The notes: generated from the letters alone by a model not told the origin. Counted from the first letter of the stretch, positions 1 through 8,116 are shown. The stretch: 64,000 nucleotides of DNA from Desulfobacteraceae bacterium Eth-SRB1 (GCA_004193555.1 RPGP01000001.1:62001-126000); one strand, 5' to 3'. A program made the numbers and translations.

Positions 1-88
1 CTATGGCGGGACTTTTGATGTAAAGAGCAAAGAAGGTGTCGGCACAACCTTTGAGTTGAGATTTCCTGTTTATACGTCGGAGAATTGA
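1..88 (+). CDS. C-terminal end of a sensor histidine kinase (partial)
   Basis: An open frame enters from the left edge and stops with TGA at 86-88. The last 28 residues (YGGTFDVKSKEGVGTTFELRFPVY) match the end of a HATPase_c domain, where the G2 box is followed by the GT-F-L-LP strand. The next gene starts one base later, so the two are probably co-transcribed and belong to one signalling unit. Only the tail is visible, so sensor type and signal cannot be judged. Confidence 0.7.
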   Translation, partial: YGGTFDVKSKEGVGTTFELRFPVYTSEN

Positions 89-89
89 T

Positions 90-1673
90 ATGTCAAAACT
101 TTTACCGCCAAAACTTTTATTAATCGATGATGAAGAGGGTATTAGAAAACTTCTTAGCATATCTCTTAAAAGCGATGGATATGATGTGGTAACCGCTGAG
201 AATGGAGAACAGGGCCTTAATCTATTTCAAAAAGAATTATTTTCAATAGTGCTGACCGATATAAAGATGCCGGGGATGGACGGCATACAGGTATTAAAGG
301 AGATAAAAAAAATTAATCCGGATACAGAGGTGATTGTCATTACCGGTCACGGCGATATGGAATCAGCCGTTCAATCGCTTCATCTCGGAGCATCTGATTT
401 CATTAACAAGCCGGTGAGTGATCATATCCTTTCAGTTGCCCTGGAAAGGGCCGAGGAACGGCTGAAAACAAAAAAGATATTGAATAAGTATGCCAATGAA
501 CTGTGGAACATGGTAAAGGAGAAAACCGAAGAGATAAAGAGAAGGTATGAATTTGAGGACAAGCTTATACGACGATCGATTGACGGAATTATTGCTACTG
601 ACAGGGAAGGCAATATTATAGTATTTAACCGGGCTGCGGAAAGGCTTTTTGGATATACCGAGGATGAGGTCAAAAGCGGAAAGAAGGCTGATGACCTTTA
701 TCCTGAAGCGATAATGCACAAAATTTCCGATATTTTTTCGGGCAAGACACATGAAGCGGATGTTATCTTTGCTGGACAGGATACGTTTTTACAGGCAAAA
801 AACGGTAAGTCAGTACCGGTTAGATTTTCAGGCGCAATACTCTATGAAGGTGACAGGGCAATAGGCAGTGTCGGTTTTTTTCAGGATCTTAGAGAAATTA
901 AACGATTGCAAAAGGAATTAATCCAGTCAGAAAGATTGGCGGCCGTTGGGCAGACAGTGGCCGGTCTTGCACATGGCATAAAAAATATTTTAAATGGCTT
1001 AAAGGGGGGAGTCTATATAGTTAACAACGCTCTCAAAAAGTCGTCTGATAGTCTTGCCGGTGCGAGCGTAGAAAAGGGGGAGCCGGAAAGCAAACTAAGA
1101 ACAGGTTGGGACATGGTGGAAAGAAATATTCACAGAGTCTCAGATCTGGTTTTGGATCTTCTCAGTTATTCAAAGGAACGTGAGCCGGAATATGAAAAAT
1201 ATGATCCGAATATTATTGTGGATGAAGTCTGCGCTCTTATGGAGTCAAAGGCCAAGAAAAATGATGTTACACTGATAAAAAGTTTAGATAAGGAAACAGG
1301 CGAGGTTTACCTTGATCCAAAAGGGATACATAACTGTCTTCTCAATCTGGTTTCAAATGCGATTGACGCCTGCATTTTTGATCCTGATTCAGGGAAAGAC
1401 TGGCAGGTAAAGGTTGAGGTGCATGCTGACAGGGAGGGCGGTGTGATTTATGAGGTTATTGATAATGGTTGCGGCATGGATCATGAGGTTAAAGACAGGA
1501 TTTTTACCGAATTTTTCAGCACAAAGGGAAATCGTGGCACAGGCCTTGGGCTGCTTGTCTCTCAAAAGGTCATTCATGAGCATAAAGGAACCATGGATGT
1601 GGAATCGGAACCAGGCAAAGGCACAAGGTTTTCAATCAGGCTTCCGAAACAGGAATTCACAGAGAAAAAATAA
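90..1673 (+). CDS. REC-PAS-histidine kinase hybrid signalling protein
   Basis: A cytoplasmic two-component protein of 527 aa with no membrane segment. An N-terminal receiver domain (about 8-122) has acidic residues DDEE, phospho-acceptor Asp57 in LTDIKMPG and Lys107 in INKP. A short coiled linker leads to a PAS domain (about 160-275), then a HisKA-type helix with candidate His295 in GLAHGIKNIL, and a HATPase_c domain with N box (LVSNAIDAC), G1 (DNGCGMD) and FFSTKGNRGTGLGL. An input receiver fused ahead of PAS and kinase is typical of phosphorelay kinases in Desulfobacterota. The output partner is probably the stand-alone receiver downstream. The stimulus is unknown. Confidence 0.92.
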   Translation: MSKLLPPKLLLIDDEEGIRKLLSISLKSDGYDVVTAENGEQGLNLFQKELFSIVLTDIKMPGMDGIQVLKEIKKINPDTEVIVITGHGDMESAVQSLHLGASDFINKPVSDHILSVALERAEERLKTKKILNKYANELWNMVKEKTEEIKRRYEFEDKLIRRSIDGIIATDREGNIIVFNRAAERLFGYTEDEVKSGKKADDLYPEAIMHKISDIFSGKTHEADVIFAGQDTFLQAKNGKSVPVRFSGAILYEGDRAIGSVGFFQDLREIKRLQKELIQSERLAAVGQTVAGLAHGIKNILNGLKGGVYIVNNALKKSSDSLAGASVEKGEPESKLRTGWDMVERNIHRVSDLVLDLLSYSKEREPEYEKYDPNIIVDEVCALMESKAKKNDVTLIKSLDKETGEVYLDPKGIHNCLLNLVSNAIDACIFDPDSGKDWQVKVEVHADREGGVIYEVIDNGCGMDHEVKDRIFTEFFSTKGNRGTGLGLLVSQKVIHEHKGTMDVESEPGKGTRFSIRLPKQEFTEKK

Positions 1674-1785
1674 TTTTACTTGTAATTTATATGTAATTTA
1701 CTATATGATAGTTTTTTAAAAAAATCAAACAGGTTGACAACTTTTATCTTGTTGGTTTCAAAAGGTTCAATAAAGGAGGAGTATT

Positions 1786-2175
1786 ATGGGTAAAAAGGTT
1801 CTGATTGTTGATGATGATGCTGATATAAGAACATTTGCATCAAGCGTTATAGAAAACAGCGGCTATACGCCAATAATCGCATCAAATGGCGAAGAAGGTA
1901 TTGACAAAATTAGAGAAGAAAAACCGGACGCAATTATATTAGATATCTTAATGCCTAAAGAAAGCGGTATTAAGATGTATAGGGAAGTCAAAACAACCCC
2001 CGAGTTTAGCGCTATTCCGGTGATAATACTTTCCGGGATAGCTCAAAGAACCTTTATCCGTTCTCAAAAGGCGCTTGCAGAGGATGGTGAAGCCGTACCG
2101 GAACCGGAAGTCTATCTTGAAAAACCGGTTGAGCCGGAAGAACTGGCGGCAACTTTAAAGAAGTTTTTGTCCTGA
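1786..2175 (+). CDS. Stand-alone response regulator receiver (CheY-like)
   Basis: A single-domain receiver of 129 aa. It has the acidic pocket VDDDAD, phospho-acceptor Asp53 in ILDILMP, and Lys113 in LEKPVEP. It has no output domain, so it should act through protein contact or as a phosphorelay intermediate. An insertion around residues 88-108 (the alpha4-beta5 region) makes it slightly longer than CheY. A strong ribosome site (aaaggaggagt) precedes ATG. It follows the REC-PAS-kinase by 112 bases, and a TTGACA box at 1734-1739 with only a weak -10 means it could have its own promoter. It converges with the usp gene behind it across a hairpin. Confidence 0.9.
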   Translation: MGKKVLIVDDDADIRTFASSVIENSGYTPIIASNGEEGIDKIREEKPDAIILDILMPKESGIKMYREVKTTPEFSAIPVIILSGIAQRTFIRSQKALAEDGEAVPEPEVYLEKPVEPEELAATLKKFLS

Positions 2176-2190
2176 TTTGTTGGTCGAGTG

Positions 2191-2229
2191 GTCAATTGGT
2201 CGAGTGGATTAACAACTCGACCAATTGAC
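2191..2229. repeat. Perfect 15-bp inverted repeat of the TCGAG family
   Basis: GTCAATTGGTCGAGT is followed after nine bases by its exact complement ACTCGACCAATTGAC. It lies between two convergent genes, so it can form a hairpin in either transcript, although neither arm is followed by a strong U tract. Flanking copies of TGGTCGAGTGG extend it. The same 12-bp core stem recurs at 56484-56523, and one arm recurs in tandem at 36543-36603. Confidence 0.85.
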
Positions 2230-2251
2230 TATTCAACAACTCGACTAAATT

Positions 2252-3118
2252 TCAGGGCACCAGCAGTGTTGGAAATTCAGATGTTTCTGTTATTTCCTGA
2301 GATATGCCGCCAAGCCATCGTGCCCGCCAGGCCCCTTTTCCCGTTGCACCCATGACAATCATAGTGGCATTATGTTCACGTGCGGCAGTTTCAATCTGTG
2401 AGACCACGTCACCCATATAAAGATGAAAATCCGCTTCAAGCCCTTCATCTTCAAAAGTTATACAGATATCTTCCAGCCTTTTTTTGTTTTCCTTTTGAAT
2501 TTTCATAAGGTCATTTTTTGATTTACCCTTTACAACATCCTCACCTACAACATGTACCACCACTACTTTTTTCACAGCCTTTTTTAAATCTATTATCTGT
2601 TCCAATGCCCTTTCGCATGGAGATGACCAGTCTGTTACAAAAAGAGGTGTATCAAAGGGCTTATTGTTAACCTTGCCTGACGGCAGCATGTATTTATGTA
2701 CCAGCACAGGAGTTTTTGACCGCCGGAGAAGTTCCATTGTTGTTGAACTTGCAAACAGTTTTTCTAATTTTGTTCTTTTACAGGCTTCTGTTACAATGAG
2801 ATCTACCCCTTCTGTTTCAGCCGTTGAAAGAATTTTTGGGAGAGGGTCTCCAACAACCACATAGGCGCCGCATTCCATCCCTTTTTCGTAGATATTTTCA
2901 GCCCAATCAATAAAACGCACATCCGCCATCTGTTTTAATCTGACATCTTCCTCTTTAAGGTAGCCCGCTCCGCGATGCATGGCAACTGCTTCTCTGTTTA
3001 TTACATGAAGAAAAACCACATGATCAAGACCGGCCTTTCTTAGCTCCATCAATGATTCCAGAGCATCAAACCACAGTTCATCAAAGTTGGTTACAAACAG
3101 CATCTTTTTAAATTTCAT
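2252..3118 (-). CDS. Tandem universal stress protein
   Basis: Two UspA-type alpha/beta domains in one 288-aa cytoplasmic polypeptide. The first domain begins MKFKKMLFVTNF; the second begins near residue 158 (PLFVTDWS) and ends with the nucleotide-binding signature GATG-x9-GG, as in ATP-binding Usp. I moved the start from the track position to the internal ATG, because aggaggaagtttt lies seven bases in front of it and the upstream ten residues have no homology. It is clearly paralogous to the Usp at 19157-20044. It is divergent from the Usp at 3625. Role inferred: stress or energy-status adaptor near the sodium pumps. Confidence 0.88.
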   Translation of the reverse strand: MKFKKMLFVTNFDELWFDALESLMELRKAGLDHVVFLHVINREAVAMHRGAGYLKEEDVRLKQMADVRFIDWAENIYEKGMECGAYVVVGDPLPKILSTAETEGVDLIVTEACKRTKLEKLFASSTTMELLRRSKTPVLVHKYMLPSGKVNNKPFDTPLFVTDWSSPCERALEQIIDLKKAVKKVVVVHVVGEDVVKGKSKNDLMKIQKENKKRLEDICITFEDEGLEADFHLYMGDVVSQIETAAREHNATMIVMGATGKGAWRARWLGGISQEITETSEFPTLLVP

Positions 3119-3164
3119 AAAACTTCCTCCTAAACTTATCAATCCCATCCTATAAATTTAGTAA

Positions 3165-3193
3165 AGATAATCAGAAAGTGTTTAGATTGTCAA
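3165..3193 (-). promoter_or_regulatory. Sigma-70-type promoter for the tandem usp gene
   Basis: On the minus strand a perfect -35 TTGACA is followed after exactly 17 bases by TTATCT. It lies about 45 bases upstream of the chosen start of the usp gene at 3118. The rest of the 3194-3600 interval is AT-rich intergenic DNA between divergent usp genes, and I see no gene in it. Confidence 0.5.
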
Positions 3194-3624
3194 GAATTTA
3201 TTGTGTATCTGAGTATATGTATTGTACGGTCAAATAAATAGTATGAGGACGATAATAGAAACAGAAAAAGACCGGATAAAATTTTACTGTACGGCATTAC
3301 GGCAAGAAGTGTTCATTGTTTGTACACAAAATTATGTAAAGATATAAATATGTTCCTAAAATATAGCTATTATCTGTCCAGTTATTGAACATATTATGTT
3401 CGGGGTTATTGCTTGCTCATTATTTACGATTTAATAAATATCTGAAAAAACAGGTAGATAGGCATGATAACAGAAAAGGCATAAATATTGCAGTAAAGTA
3501 ATCCTAATTTTTGTAGTTAATGATCGATAAGGTCGGTATAGATTCTTGAAGCAGGCATTAAATGTATTTATGAATTTTCGTTGTTGACCTTTATGGCTAT
3601 GATATAAGGGGAGACCTTTGAAAT

Positions 3625-4398
3625 ATGGACGTAAAAAAAATTCTTTATGCTACAAATTTAAGTAAGCCCACCTTTCGTGTGTTTGATGGGTTGTCAGGTC
3701 TAAAAAGTCTTGGCTTGCAAGAGATCATTCTCCTTTCAAACAATGCGACTCTTGACCTGTTTGAGACATGGAAAAAAAGATTGGGTGATTTAGGGATAAA
3801 TGCAAGCATCAAAATTGATCCCGGCAACCTCTCCACAAGTGTTTTAAACACAATCCGGGGAAACAATATATCGCTTGTCATATTGCATTTAAATAAAAAA
3901 GAGGACCGGACCATCTTTGGTGGTTCAGCCCTGGGAAATATTATTAAAACAACCAATATTCCTGTCCTTGTTGTTGATAAGGACGAAAAAGGATTAAATT
4001 TTAGTTCTAAAGGAATGTTTGAACGTGTTTTGTTGCCGGCAGATTGGTCGCCGGAATATGAAAAGGCATTGCAATATATACTCGATCTTAAGGAATTAAT
4101 AAGCGAACTTGAACTTGTAAATGTAATATTTGAAAAATTAAGCCTGCGTGATGTGAAACAGATAACGGAAGATATGATTAATGCTCGTAAAATGTGCCTG
4201 AAACTTGGTGTTTCAACAGAATATCACATGTATGCGGGAGAGGTTAGTGAGGAGATCCTGCGAGCGGCGCATGAATATGAATCTACTATGATAATTATCG
4301 GCTCAATGCGCAGGCAAAAGTTTAAGGATATTTTTTCAGGCAGGCCTGCGTATAGAGTGATAGAAAAATCTCCGATACCTGTGTTGCTGGTTCCCTAA
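3625..4398 (+). CDS. Tandem universal stress protein (degenerate nucleotide site)
   Basis: A 257-aa protein with two Usp-like halves: residues 1-125 ending VPVLVVDK, and residues 133-257 starting FERVLLPADWS and ending IPVLLVP. The second half has GSMRRQKFKDIFSGR where ATP-binding Usp has GxxG-x9-G(S/T), so nucleotide binding is doubtful. The first half is also shortened. The upstream sequence GGGGAGACCTTTGAAATATGG supplies the ribosome site and start, and it matches one end of the MITE family seen elsewhere in the window. It precedes the antiporter cluster, perhaps as a separate unit, because a palindromic element lies between. Confidence 0.85.
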   Translation: MDVKKILYATNLSKPTFRVFDGLSGLKSLGLQEIILLSNNATLDLFETWKKRLGDLGINASIKIDPGNLSTSVLNTIRGNNISLVILHLNKKEDRTIFGGSALGNIIKTTNIPVLVVDKDEKGLNFSSKGMFERVLLPADWSPEYEKALQYILDLKELISELELVNVIFEKLSLRDVKQITEDMINARKMCLKLGVSTEYHMYAGEVSEEILRAAHEYESTMIIIGSMRRQKFKDIFSGRPAYRVIEKSPIPVLLVP

Positions 4399-4400
4399 CT

Positions 4401-4543
4401 GGTGTCCATCCACAAATGGCATCTTTAGGCCCCTGGCGGCGTTCTCGCTTTTTTGCAACCCTCGGAATAGGCGCATTAGGCCTGCGGTTGCAAAAACGCT
4501 CGAGCCTTGCCAGGAACCAAAATCTACCACTTGTGGATGGACA
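4401..4543. mobile_element. MITE-like long imperfect palindrome
   Basis: The ends TGTCCATCCACAAATGG and CCACTTGTGGATGGACA are inverted repeats. The internal arms also pair over much of their length (CCTGGCGGCGTTCTCGC with GCTCGAGCCTTGCCAGG, and TTTTTGCAACC with GGTTGCAAAAA). CTAACT occurs on both sides (4395-4400 and 4544-4549), consistent with a 6-bp target duplication. The left copy overlaps the stop codon of the preceding usp gene. It has no coding capacity. It might act as a folded RNA or terminator between usp and the antiporter operon. Confidence 0.65.
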
Positions 4544-4628
4544 CTAACTAACGAAAATTTGTGAAATCTGCGTAATCCTCCAGAGGCGGACAGGTCTGTG
4601 GATTAAAAAAGATAGAAAGAGGAACGAG

Positions 4629-5342
4629 ATGGAAGTAACAATACTGGTTCAGGCCACATATAAGTCCTTTCAGATGTTAGACGAGGCAAGAGATAAGGCT
4701 ACGCAGATATTGGATACTGCTGCGAGGCTGACATCTGAAACCCAGGCCCTGCATCGAAAAAGGATAGAGGCGATATTTACAGGTGCCAAACAAACAAAAG
4801 TTCAACTCAGCAGGTTTATTGCAACATTTATCATTTTGTTTGGTTTCTGGTTGTTCATGTCAGGACACTATGATGTATTTCATATCAGTATCGGAGTTCT
4901 TTGTTGCGCCGTAGTGTCGCATGTATCGCATAATCTCCTTTTTGCCAATCCAAGAGCCGGGGATATGCGTGTAATAGTTAAAAGATTTATTACATACATT
5001 CCATGGCTTTTATACCAGATTGTCCTGTCTAATTTCCACGTTGCCTATCTGGCTCTGGGCCCAAAAAGGTTGTTAGATCCAAAAATAATTAAGTTTAAAT
5101 CAAAACTGGAAAGTGACATCTCGATGGTTACGCTTGCTAATTCTATAACCCTAACCCCGGGGACTATTACAGTAGATGTTAAAGACGGAATATATTACGT
5201 GCACGCTGTGAGCAAAAAGGTTGCGGAAGATCTTATGACCGGTGAAATGGAAGACAGAATTGCCCATATTTTCATGGAAGCCGACCATGTGTATGTTCAG
5301 GATGTTTTCGATATGGCGCCTATCTTTGTAGAATTAAAGTAA
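4629..5342 (+). CDS. mrpE: Mrp/Mnh-type antiporter subunit E with N-terminal extension
   Basis: The protein has 237 aa. Residues about 63-237 match the MrpE family: transmembrane helices FIATFIILFGFWLFMSG and ISIGVLCCAVV, the YIPWLLYQIVLSNFHVAYLAL segment, and the signature LANSITLTPGT with a C-terminal cytoplasmic domain. MrpE is a membrane subunit required for assembly of the multisubunit Na+/H+ antiporter. The first ~62 residues are a hydrophilic, Ala/Gln/Glu-rich, probably helical extension not present in the usual ~160-aa MrpE. It is the first gene of the antiporter operon; gaagatagaaagaggaacgag provides the ribosome site. Confidence 0.88.
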   Translation: MEVTILVQATYKSFQMLDEARDKATQILDTAARLTSETQALHRKRIEAIFTGAKQTKVQLSRFIATFIILFGFWLFMSGHYDVFHISIGVLCCAVVSHVSHNLLFANPRAGDMRVIVKRFITYIPWLLYQIVLSNFHVAYLALGPKRLLDPKIIKFKSKLESDISMVTLANSITLTPGTITVDVKDGIYYVHAVSKKVAEDLMTGEMEDRIAHIFMEADHVYVQDVFDMAPIFVELK

Positions 5343-5388
5343 AGGACCAATTTAGGGATTAAGGATTTAAGAATCGAGGCTAAAAAAT

Positions 5389-5880
5389 ATGACAATCAAG
5401 CGCACAGTAAACATGACCAAACAATCGGATGATGTTATTGTTAAGACACTTTCCCGGCTGTTAATACCATTTATGCAGATTTATGCCCTGTATGTCATTG
5501 CGCACGGGCATTACAGCCCTGGAGGAGGGTTCCAGGGAGGAGTAATTTTAGGGGCAAGTTTAATTCTATTGGCAATAACTTATGGGCTGGATAATGCTTT
5601 GCGCATGATGTCAGAGAGATTAAACACCATTCTATGCAGCCTCGGAGTTTTTATATATGCCGGCATAGGGTTGTTGTGCATCATGTTAGGCGGTAATTAT
5701 CTGGATTATGGGGCGCTTGACAAAATCTTGCATGTTGACATAGCGCATGCAAGATCGCTCGGTATTCTTGGTATTGAGACCGGTGTAGGAATCGCTGTCA
5801 TGGCAGTTATGGCCTCGATTTTTTTAGATATATCTACCGGAGGGCTTCCTTCGACAAAAGAGCGGGATCAATCTGATTAA
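5389..5880 (+). CDS. mrpB: Mrp/Mnh-type antiporter subunit B
   Basis: A 163-aa MnhB-domain membrane protein with four predicted helices. The family signature is H-G-H-x-S-P-G-G-G-F-Q-G-G (AHGHYSPGGGFQGGVIL). MrpB/MbhF forms part of the antiporter core around the split MrpA tail. Here it sits immediately after mrpE, ahead of mrpF and mrpG. In canonical mrp and archaeal mbh operons it follows the MrpA tail, so the order is rearranged. An alternative start eight codons in (MTKQSDD) is possible. Confidence 0.9.
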   Translation: MTIKRTVNMTKQSDDVIVKTLSRLLIPFMQIYALYVIAHGHYSPGGGFQGGVILGASLILLAITYGLDNALRMMSERLNTILCSLGVFIYAGIGLLCIMLGGNYLDYGALDKILHVDIAHARSLGILGIETGVGIAVMAVMASIFLDISTGGLPSTKERDQSD

Positions 5881-5896
5881 CATTTAAGGATTAAAC

Positions 5897-6835
5897 TTGA
5901 GAATACAGGACATTAATAAACGATCTGCAAAAATGAAGCAGGTCTATAATATGATATTGAATCTTGCTCCCACTGATGCCACGGTTTTGATTCGTGGTGA
6001 AGAAGGAACAGAAAAAGCATTGGTGGCACGATCTATTCATTTAAACAGCGCAAGAAAAAATCGCTTTTTTGATGTGTATAACTGTTCGGTTTATCCGCAG
6101 TTTATTGTTGAAAGCGGTCTTTTGGGTCATGAAACAGGCGCCTATGAAGGGGCGGTATCTCAGAAGAAAGGATGCCTGGAACTAAATAATGGCGGGACAG
6201 TATTTTTGAGTGAGATTGACAAAATATCTCCGTTGACCCAGATCAAACTTCAGAATTTTTTACAGGACGGGTCTATAAAAAGACTTGGAGGAAAAAAAAG
6301 TATTAAGATAGACGTCAGGATCATTGCCGCTGTTAATACTGATCTTGGGAAAGAGGTCGAAAGAGGAACTTTTAATGAAGAGTTTTCTTATATGCTGAAT
6401 GTAATTAATATACATTTACCTTCTTTAAGGGAGAGGAAAGATGATATCCCCCCTCTAATAGAATACTTTCTGGAAATGCTGAATGTAGAAACAGGGAAAA
6501 ATGTTAGAGGTGTTACATCCGATACGATGGAGATATTAATGGGCTATTCCTGGCCGGGCAATGTCAAGGAGTTGGAAAACTCGATACAACATGCCTTCCT
6601 TCTCGCAGAGGGTGCAGTAATTGAGCGTGAACTTCTGCCTTCCCGCATCTTACATGAAGTGTTAACAGAAAAAGACGAAGGGATAACCTCTTTTGAGGAA
6701 AATGAAAAAAGATTTCTTATGAAAATTCTGCAGGAGTGTAACTGGAATAAATTACAGGTTGCAAAACAGCTCAATGTGAGCCGGAGCACATTATATTCAA
6801 AACTTAAAAAATATAACTTAACGTCAAAACAATAA
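5897..6835 (+). CDS. Sigma-54-type AAA+ regulator with Fis helix-turn-helix, degenerate motifs
   Basis: A 312-aa NtrC-family protein without an N-terminal sensory domain. The AAA+ module (1-235) is followed by a Fis-type HTH (about 270-310, QVAKQLNVSRSTLYSKLKKY). Key motifs are altered. Walker A is GEEGTEKA (34-41) instead of GESGTGKE. The sigma-54 contact loop is GAYEGA (81-86) instead of GAFTGA. Walker B is FLSEID (103-108) instead of FLDEI. DNA binding looks intact, while ATPase-driven activation of sigma-54 polymerase is doubtful. It starts at TTG six bases after aagga, inside the antiporter gene run, so it is probably a dedicated regulator or repressor of that operon. Confidence 0.85.
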   Translation: MRIQDINKRSAKMKQVYNMILNLAPTDATVLIRGEEGTEKALVARSIHLNSARKNRFFDVYNCSVYPQFIVESGLLGHETGAYEGAVSQKKGCLELNNGGTVFLSEIDKISPLTQIKLQNFLQDGSIKRLGGKKSIKIDVRIIAAVNTDLGKEVERGTFNEEFSYMLNVINIHLPSLRERKDDIPPLIEYFLEMLNVETGKNVRGVTSDTMEILMGYSWPGNVKELENSIQHAFLLAEGAVIERELLPSRILHEVLTEKDEGITSFEENEKRFLMKILQECNWNKLQVAKQLNVSRSTLYSKLKKYNLTSKQ

Positions 6836-7003
6836 GTTGGCTGATAAGTATGTCGCGGAATTTCTACAAAGTAGTATGGTGAAAAGAAATTAAAATTGGC
6901 AGCGCCAAAGGCGCTTTCCTTAACTTTAGGCACTTTAATATACTTTAGCTCACTTTAGGCACTTATATTCGCACCGAAGGTGCGCTAATCTGGGAGCAGC
7001 GAT
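6836..7003. other. Intergenic spacer with short hairpins and a direct repeat
   Basis: Between the AAA+ gene and mrpF lie two short perfect stems, AGCGCC-aaa-GGCGCT near 6900 and CGCACC-gaa-GGTGCG near 6972. Between them ACTTTAGGCACTT is repeated directly (about 6921 and 6950). No open frame is visible. It may attenuate or process the operon transcript; the short ribosome region gggagcagcgat precedes mrpF. Confidence 0.4.
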
Positions 7004-7270
7004 ATGGAAAATTTTTATCTTGGTGTGAGCATTCTCCTTTGCTTGCTTGTTTTAATTTGTCTTTATCGGGTGGTATTCGGGCCGACTATTATTGACCGGA
7101 TTGTAAGTGTTGGAGCAATCGGCACAAAAACATTAATAGTCCTGGCGCTCATGGGTTTTATTTACGATAGGATAGAAATGTTCATTGATATCATCATGGT
7201 TTACGCTCTTCTGAACTTTATCGGGACCCTGGCGGCAGCAAAGTACTTTGAAGGGAGAGGTGAAATTTGA
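7004..7270 (+). CDS. mrpF: Mrp/Mnh-type antiporter subunit F
   Basis: An 88-aa protein with three transmembrane helices. It carries the MrpF signature around FGPTIIDRIVSVGAIGTKTL and ends in ALLNFIGTLAAAKYFEGRG. It is a small membrane subunit of the cation/proton antiporter and is homologous to MbhB. It overlaps mrpG by four bases (ATGA), so the two are translationally coupled. Confidence 0.93.
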   Translation: MENFYLGVSILLCLLVLICLYRVVFGPTIIDRIVSVGAIGTKTLIVLALMGFIYDRIEMFIDIIMVYALLNFIGTLAAAKYFEGRGEI

Positions 7271-7593
7271 TGGAAGTTATTAAAATATTATCCATTGTGC
7301 TGATTTTGATAGGATGTTTCTTTTTCACTACCGGCACAATCGGCCTGATACGTTTCCCGGACTTTTATGCCAGGATGCATGCCACCGGAAAAGGAGACAC
7401 CCTTGCAGTGCTTATATGTCTTATCGGTCTTGCATTATACCATACCTTTCATCACGGAGCTGTTTTAGATGGGATTAAGTTAGTCTTTATCGCTGTCTTT
7501 ATGTTTATGGCCAATCCTACGGCGACCCATGCAATTTCCAGGGCCGCTTTCCGGTGTGGCGTTAAACCATGGACCAGGGAGGAAAACAAATGA
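7267..7593 (+). CDS. mrpG: Mrp/Mnh-type antiporter subunit G
   Basis: A 108-aa, three-helix membrane protein with the MrpG (PhaG/MnhG) signature GTIGLIRFPDFYARMHATGKGDT and the C-terminal segment NPTATHAISRAA. It corresponds to MbhC in archaeal membrane-bound hydrogenases. The start codon overlaps the mrpF stop and its own stop overlaps the start of the next gene (AAATGA), consistent with a tightly coupled operon. Confidence 0.93.
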   Translation: MMEVIKILSIVLILIGCFFFTTGTIGLIRFPDFYARMHATGKGDTLAVLICLIGLALYHTFHHGAVLDGIKLVFIAVFMFMANPTATHAISRAAFRCGVKPWTREENK

Positions 7594-7835
7594 TCTGGCA
7601 ACTCGATCTTATTTTATGTATTTTTATTGTTATCTGTGCAGTTGCAGCTATTACTATTAAGGATCTTCTGGCCGCTGTTATTATTTTAGGCGCTTACAGC
7701 TTCTTTATGTGTATTCTCTATACTGGGATGGGAGCGGTGGATGTCGCCTTTACCGAGGCCTCCGTAAGCGCTGGAGTTGGAACAGTATTGTTTGTCGCGG
7801 CTGTCAGTAAAACAAAAAGGAGGTCAAAGGATTGA
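7590..7835 (+). CDS. DUF4040 antiporter subunit (MbhD-like, split MrpA tail part 1)
   Basis: An 81-aa protein with three membrane helices. The conserved DUF4040 core is DLLAAVIILGAYSF and GAVDVAFTEASVSAGVG. This segment is normally fused near the C-terminus of MrpA, and is a separate gene (MbhD) in energy-converting hydrogenases. I use the ATG at 7590, which overlaps the mrpG stop and follows gggaggaaaac, rather than the track start 21 bases earlier. Confidence 0.88.
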   Translation: MIWQLDLILCIFIVICAVAAITIKDLLAAVIILGAYSFFMCILYTGMGAVDVAFTEASVSAGVGTVLFVAAVSKTKRRSKD

Positions 7836-8116
7836 AGGTTATTGCAATAGCTATAATACTTTTGACAGGGGGATTGCTTATATACGGTGTTGAGGATATG
7901 CCGGGTTGGGGTGATCCTGATTCTCCGGCCAGCAGCCATGTTTCACCGAAGTATATAAAGGAAGCTTTGGGAAAAACAGCCACACCGAATATGGTTACCG
8001 CCGTTCTGGGGGATTACAGGGGATACGATACCATGGGTGAGACAGCGGTTATTTTTACTGCAGGGATCGGCTGTATCCTGATGTTAAGAAAAAAACGCAA
8101 GGGAGAAGGAGACTGA
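7832..8116 (+). CDS. MbhE-like subunit (split MrpA tail part 2)
   Basis: A 94-aa protein with an N-terminal helix, a periplasmic loop (GVEDMPGWGDPDSPASSHVSP) and a C-terminal helix after the conserved NMVTAVLGDYRGYDTMGE stretch. This matches the end of MrpA and subunit E of archaeal membrane-bound hydrogenases. Translation starts at a TTG overlapping the stop of the previous gene (ATTGA), with aaggaggtcaaagg in front. Together with the previous gene it reconstitutes the MrpA C-terminal domain. Confidence 0.87.
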   Translation: MKVIAIAIILLTGGLLIYGVEDMPGWGDPDSPASSHVSPKYIKEALGKTATPNMVTAVLGDYRGYDTMGETAVIFTAGIGCILMLRKKRKGEGD

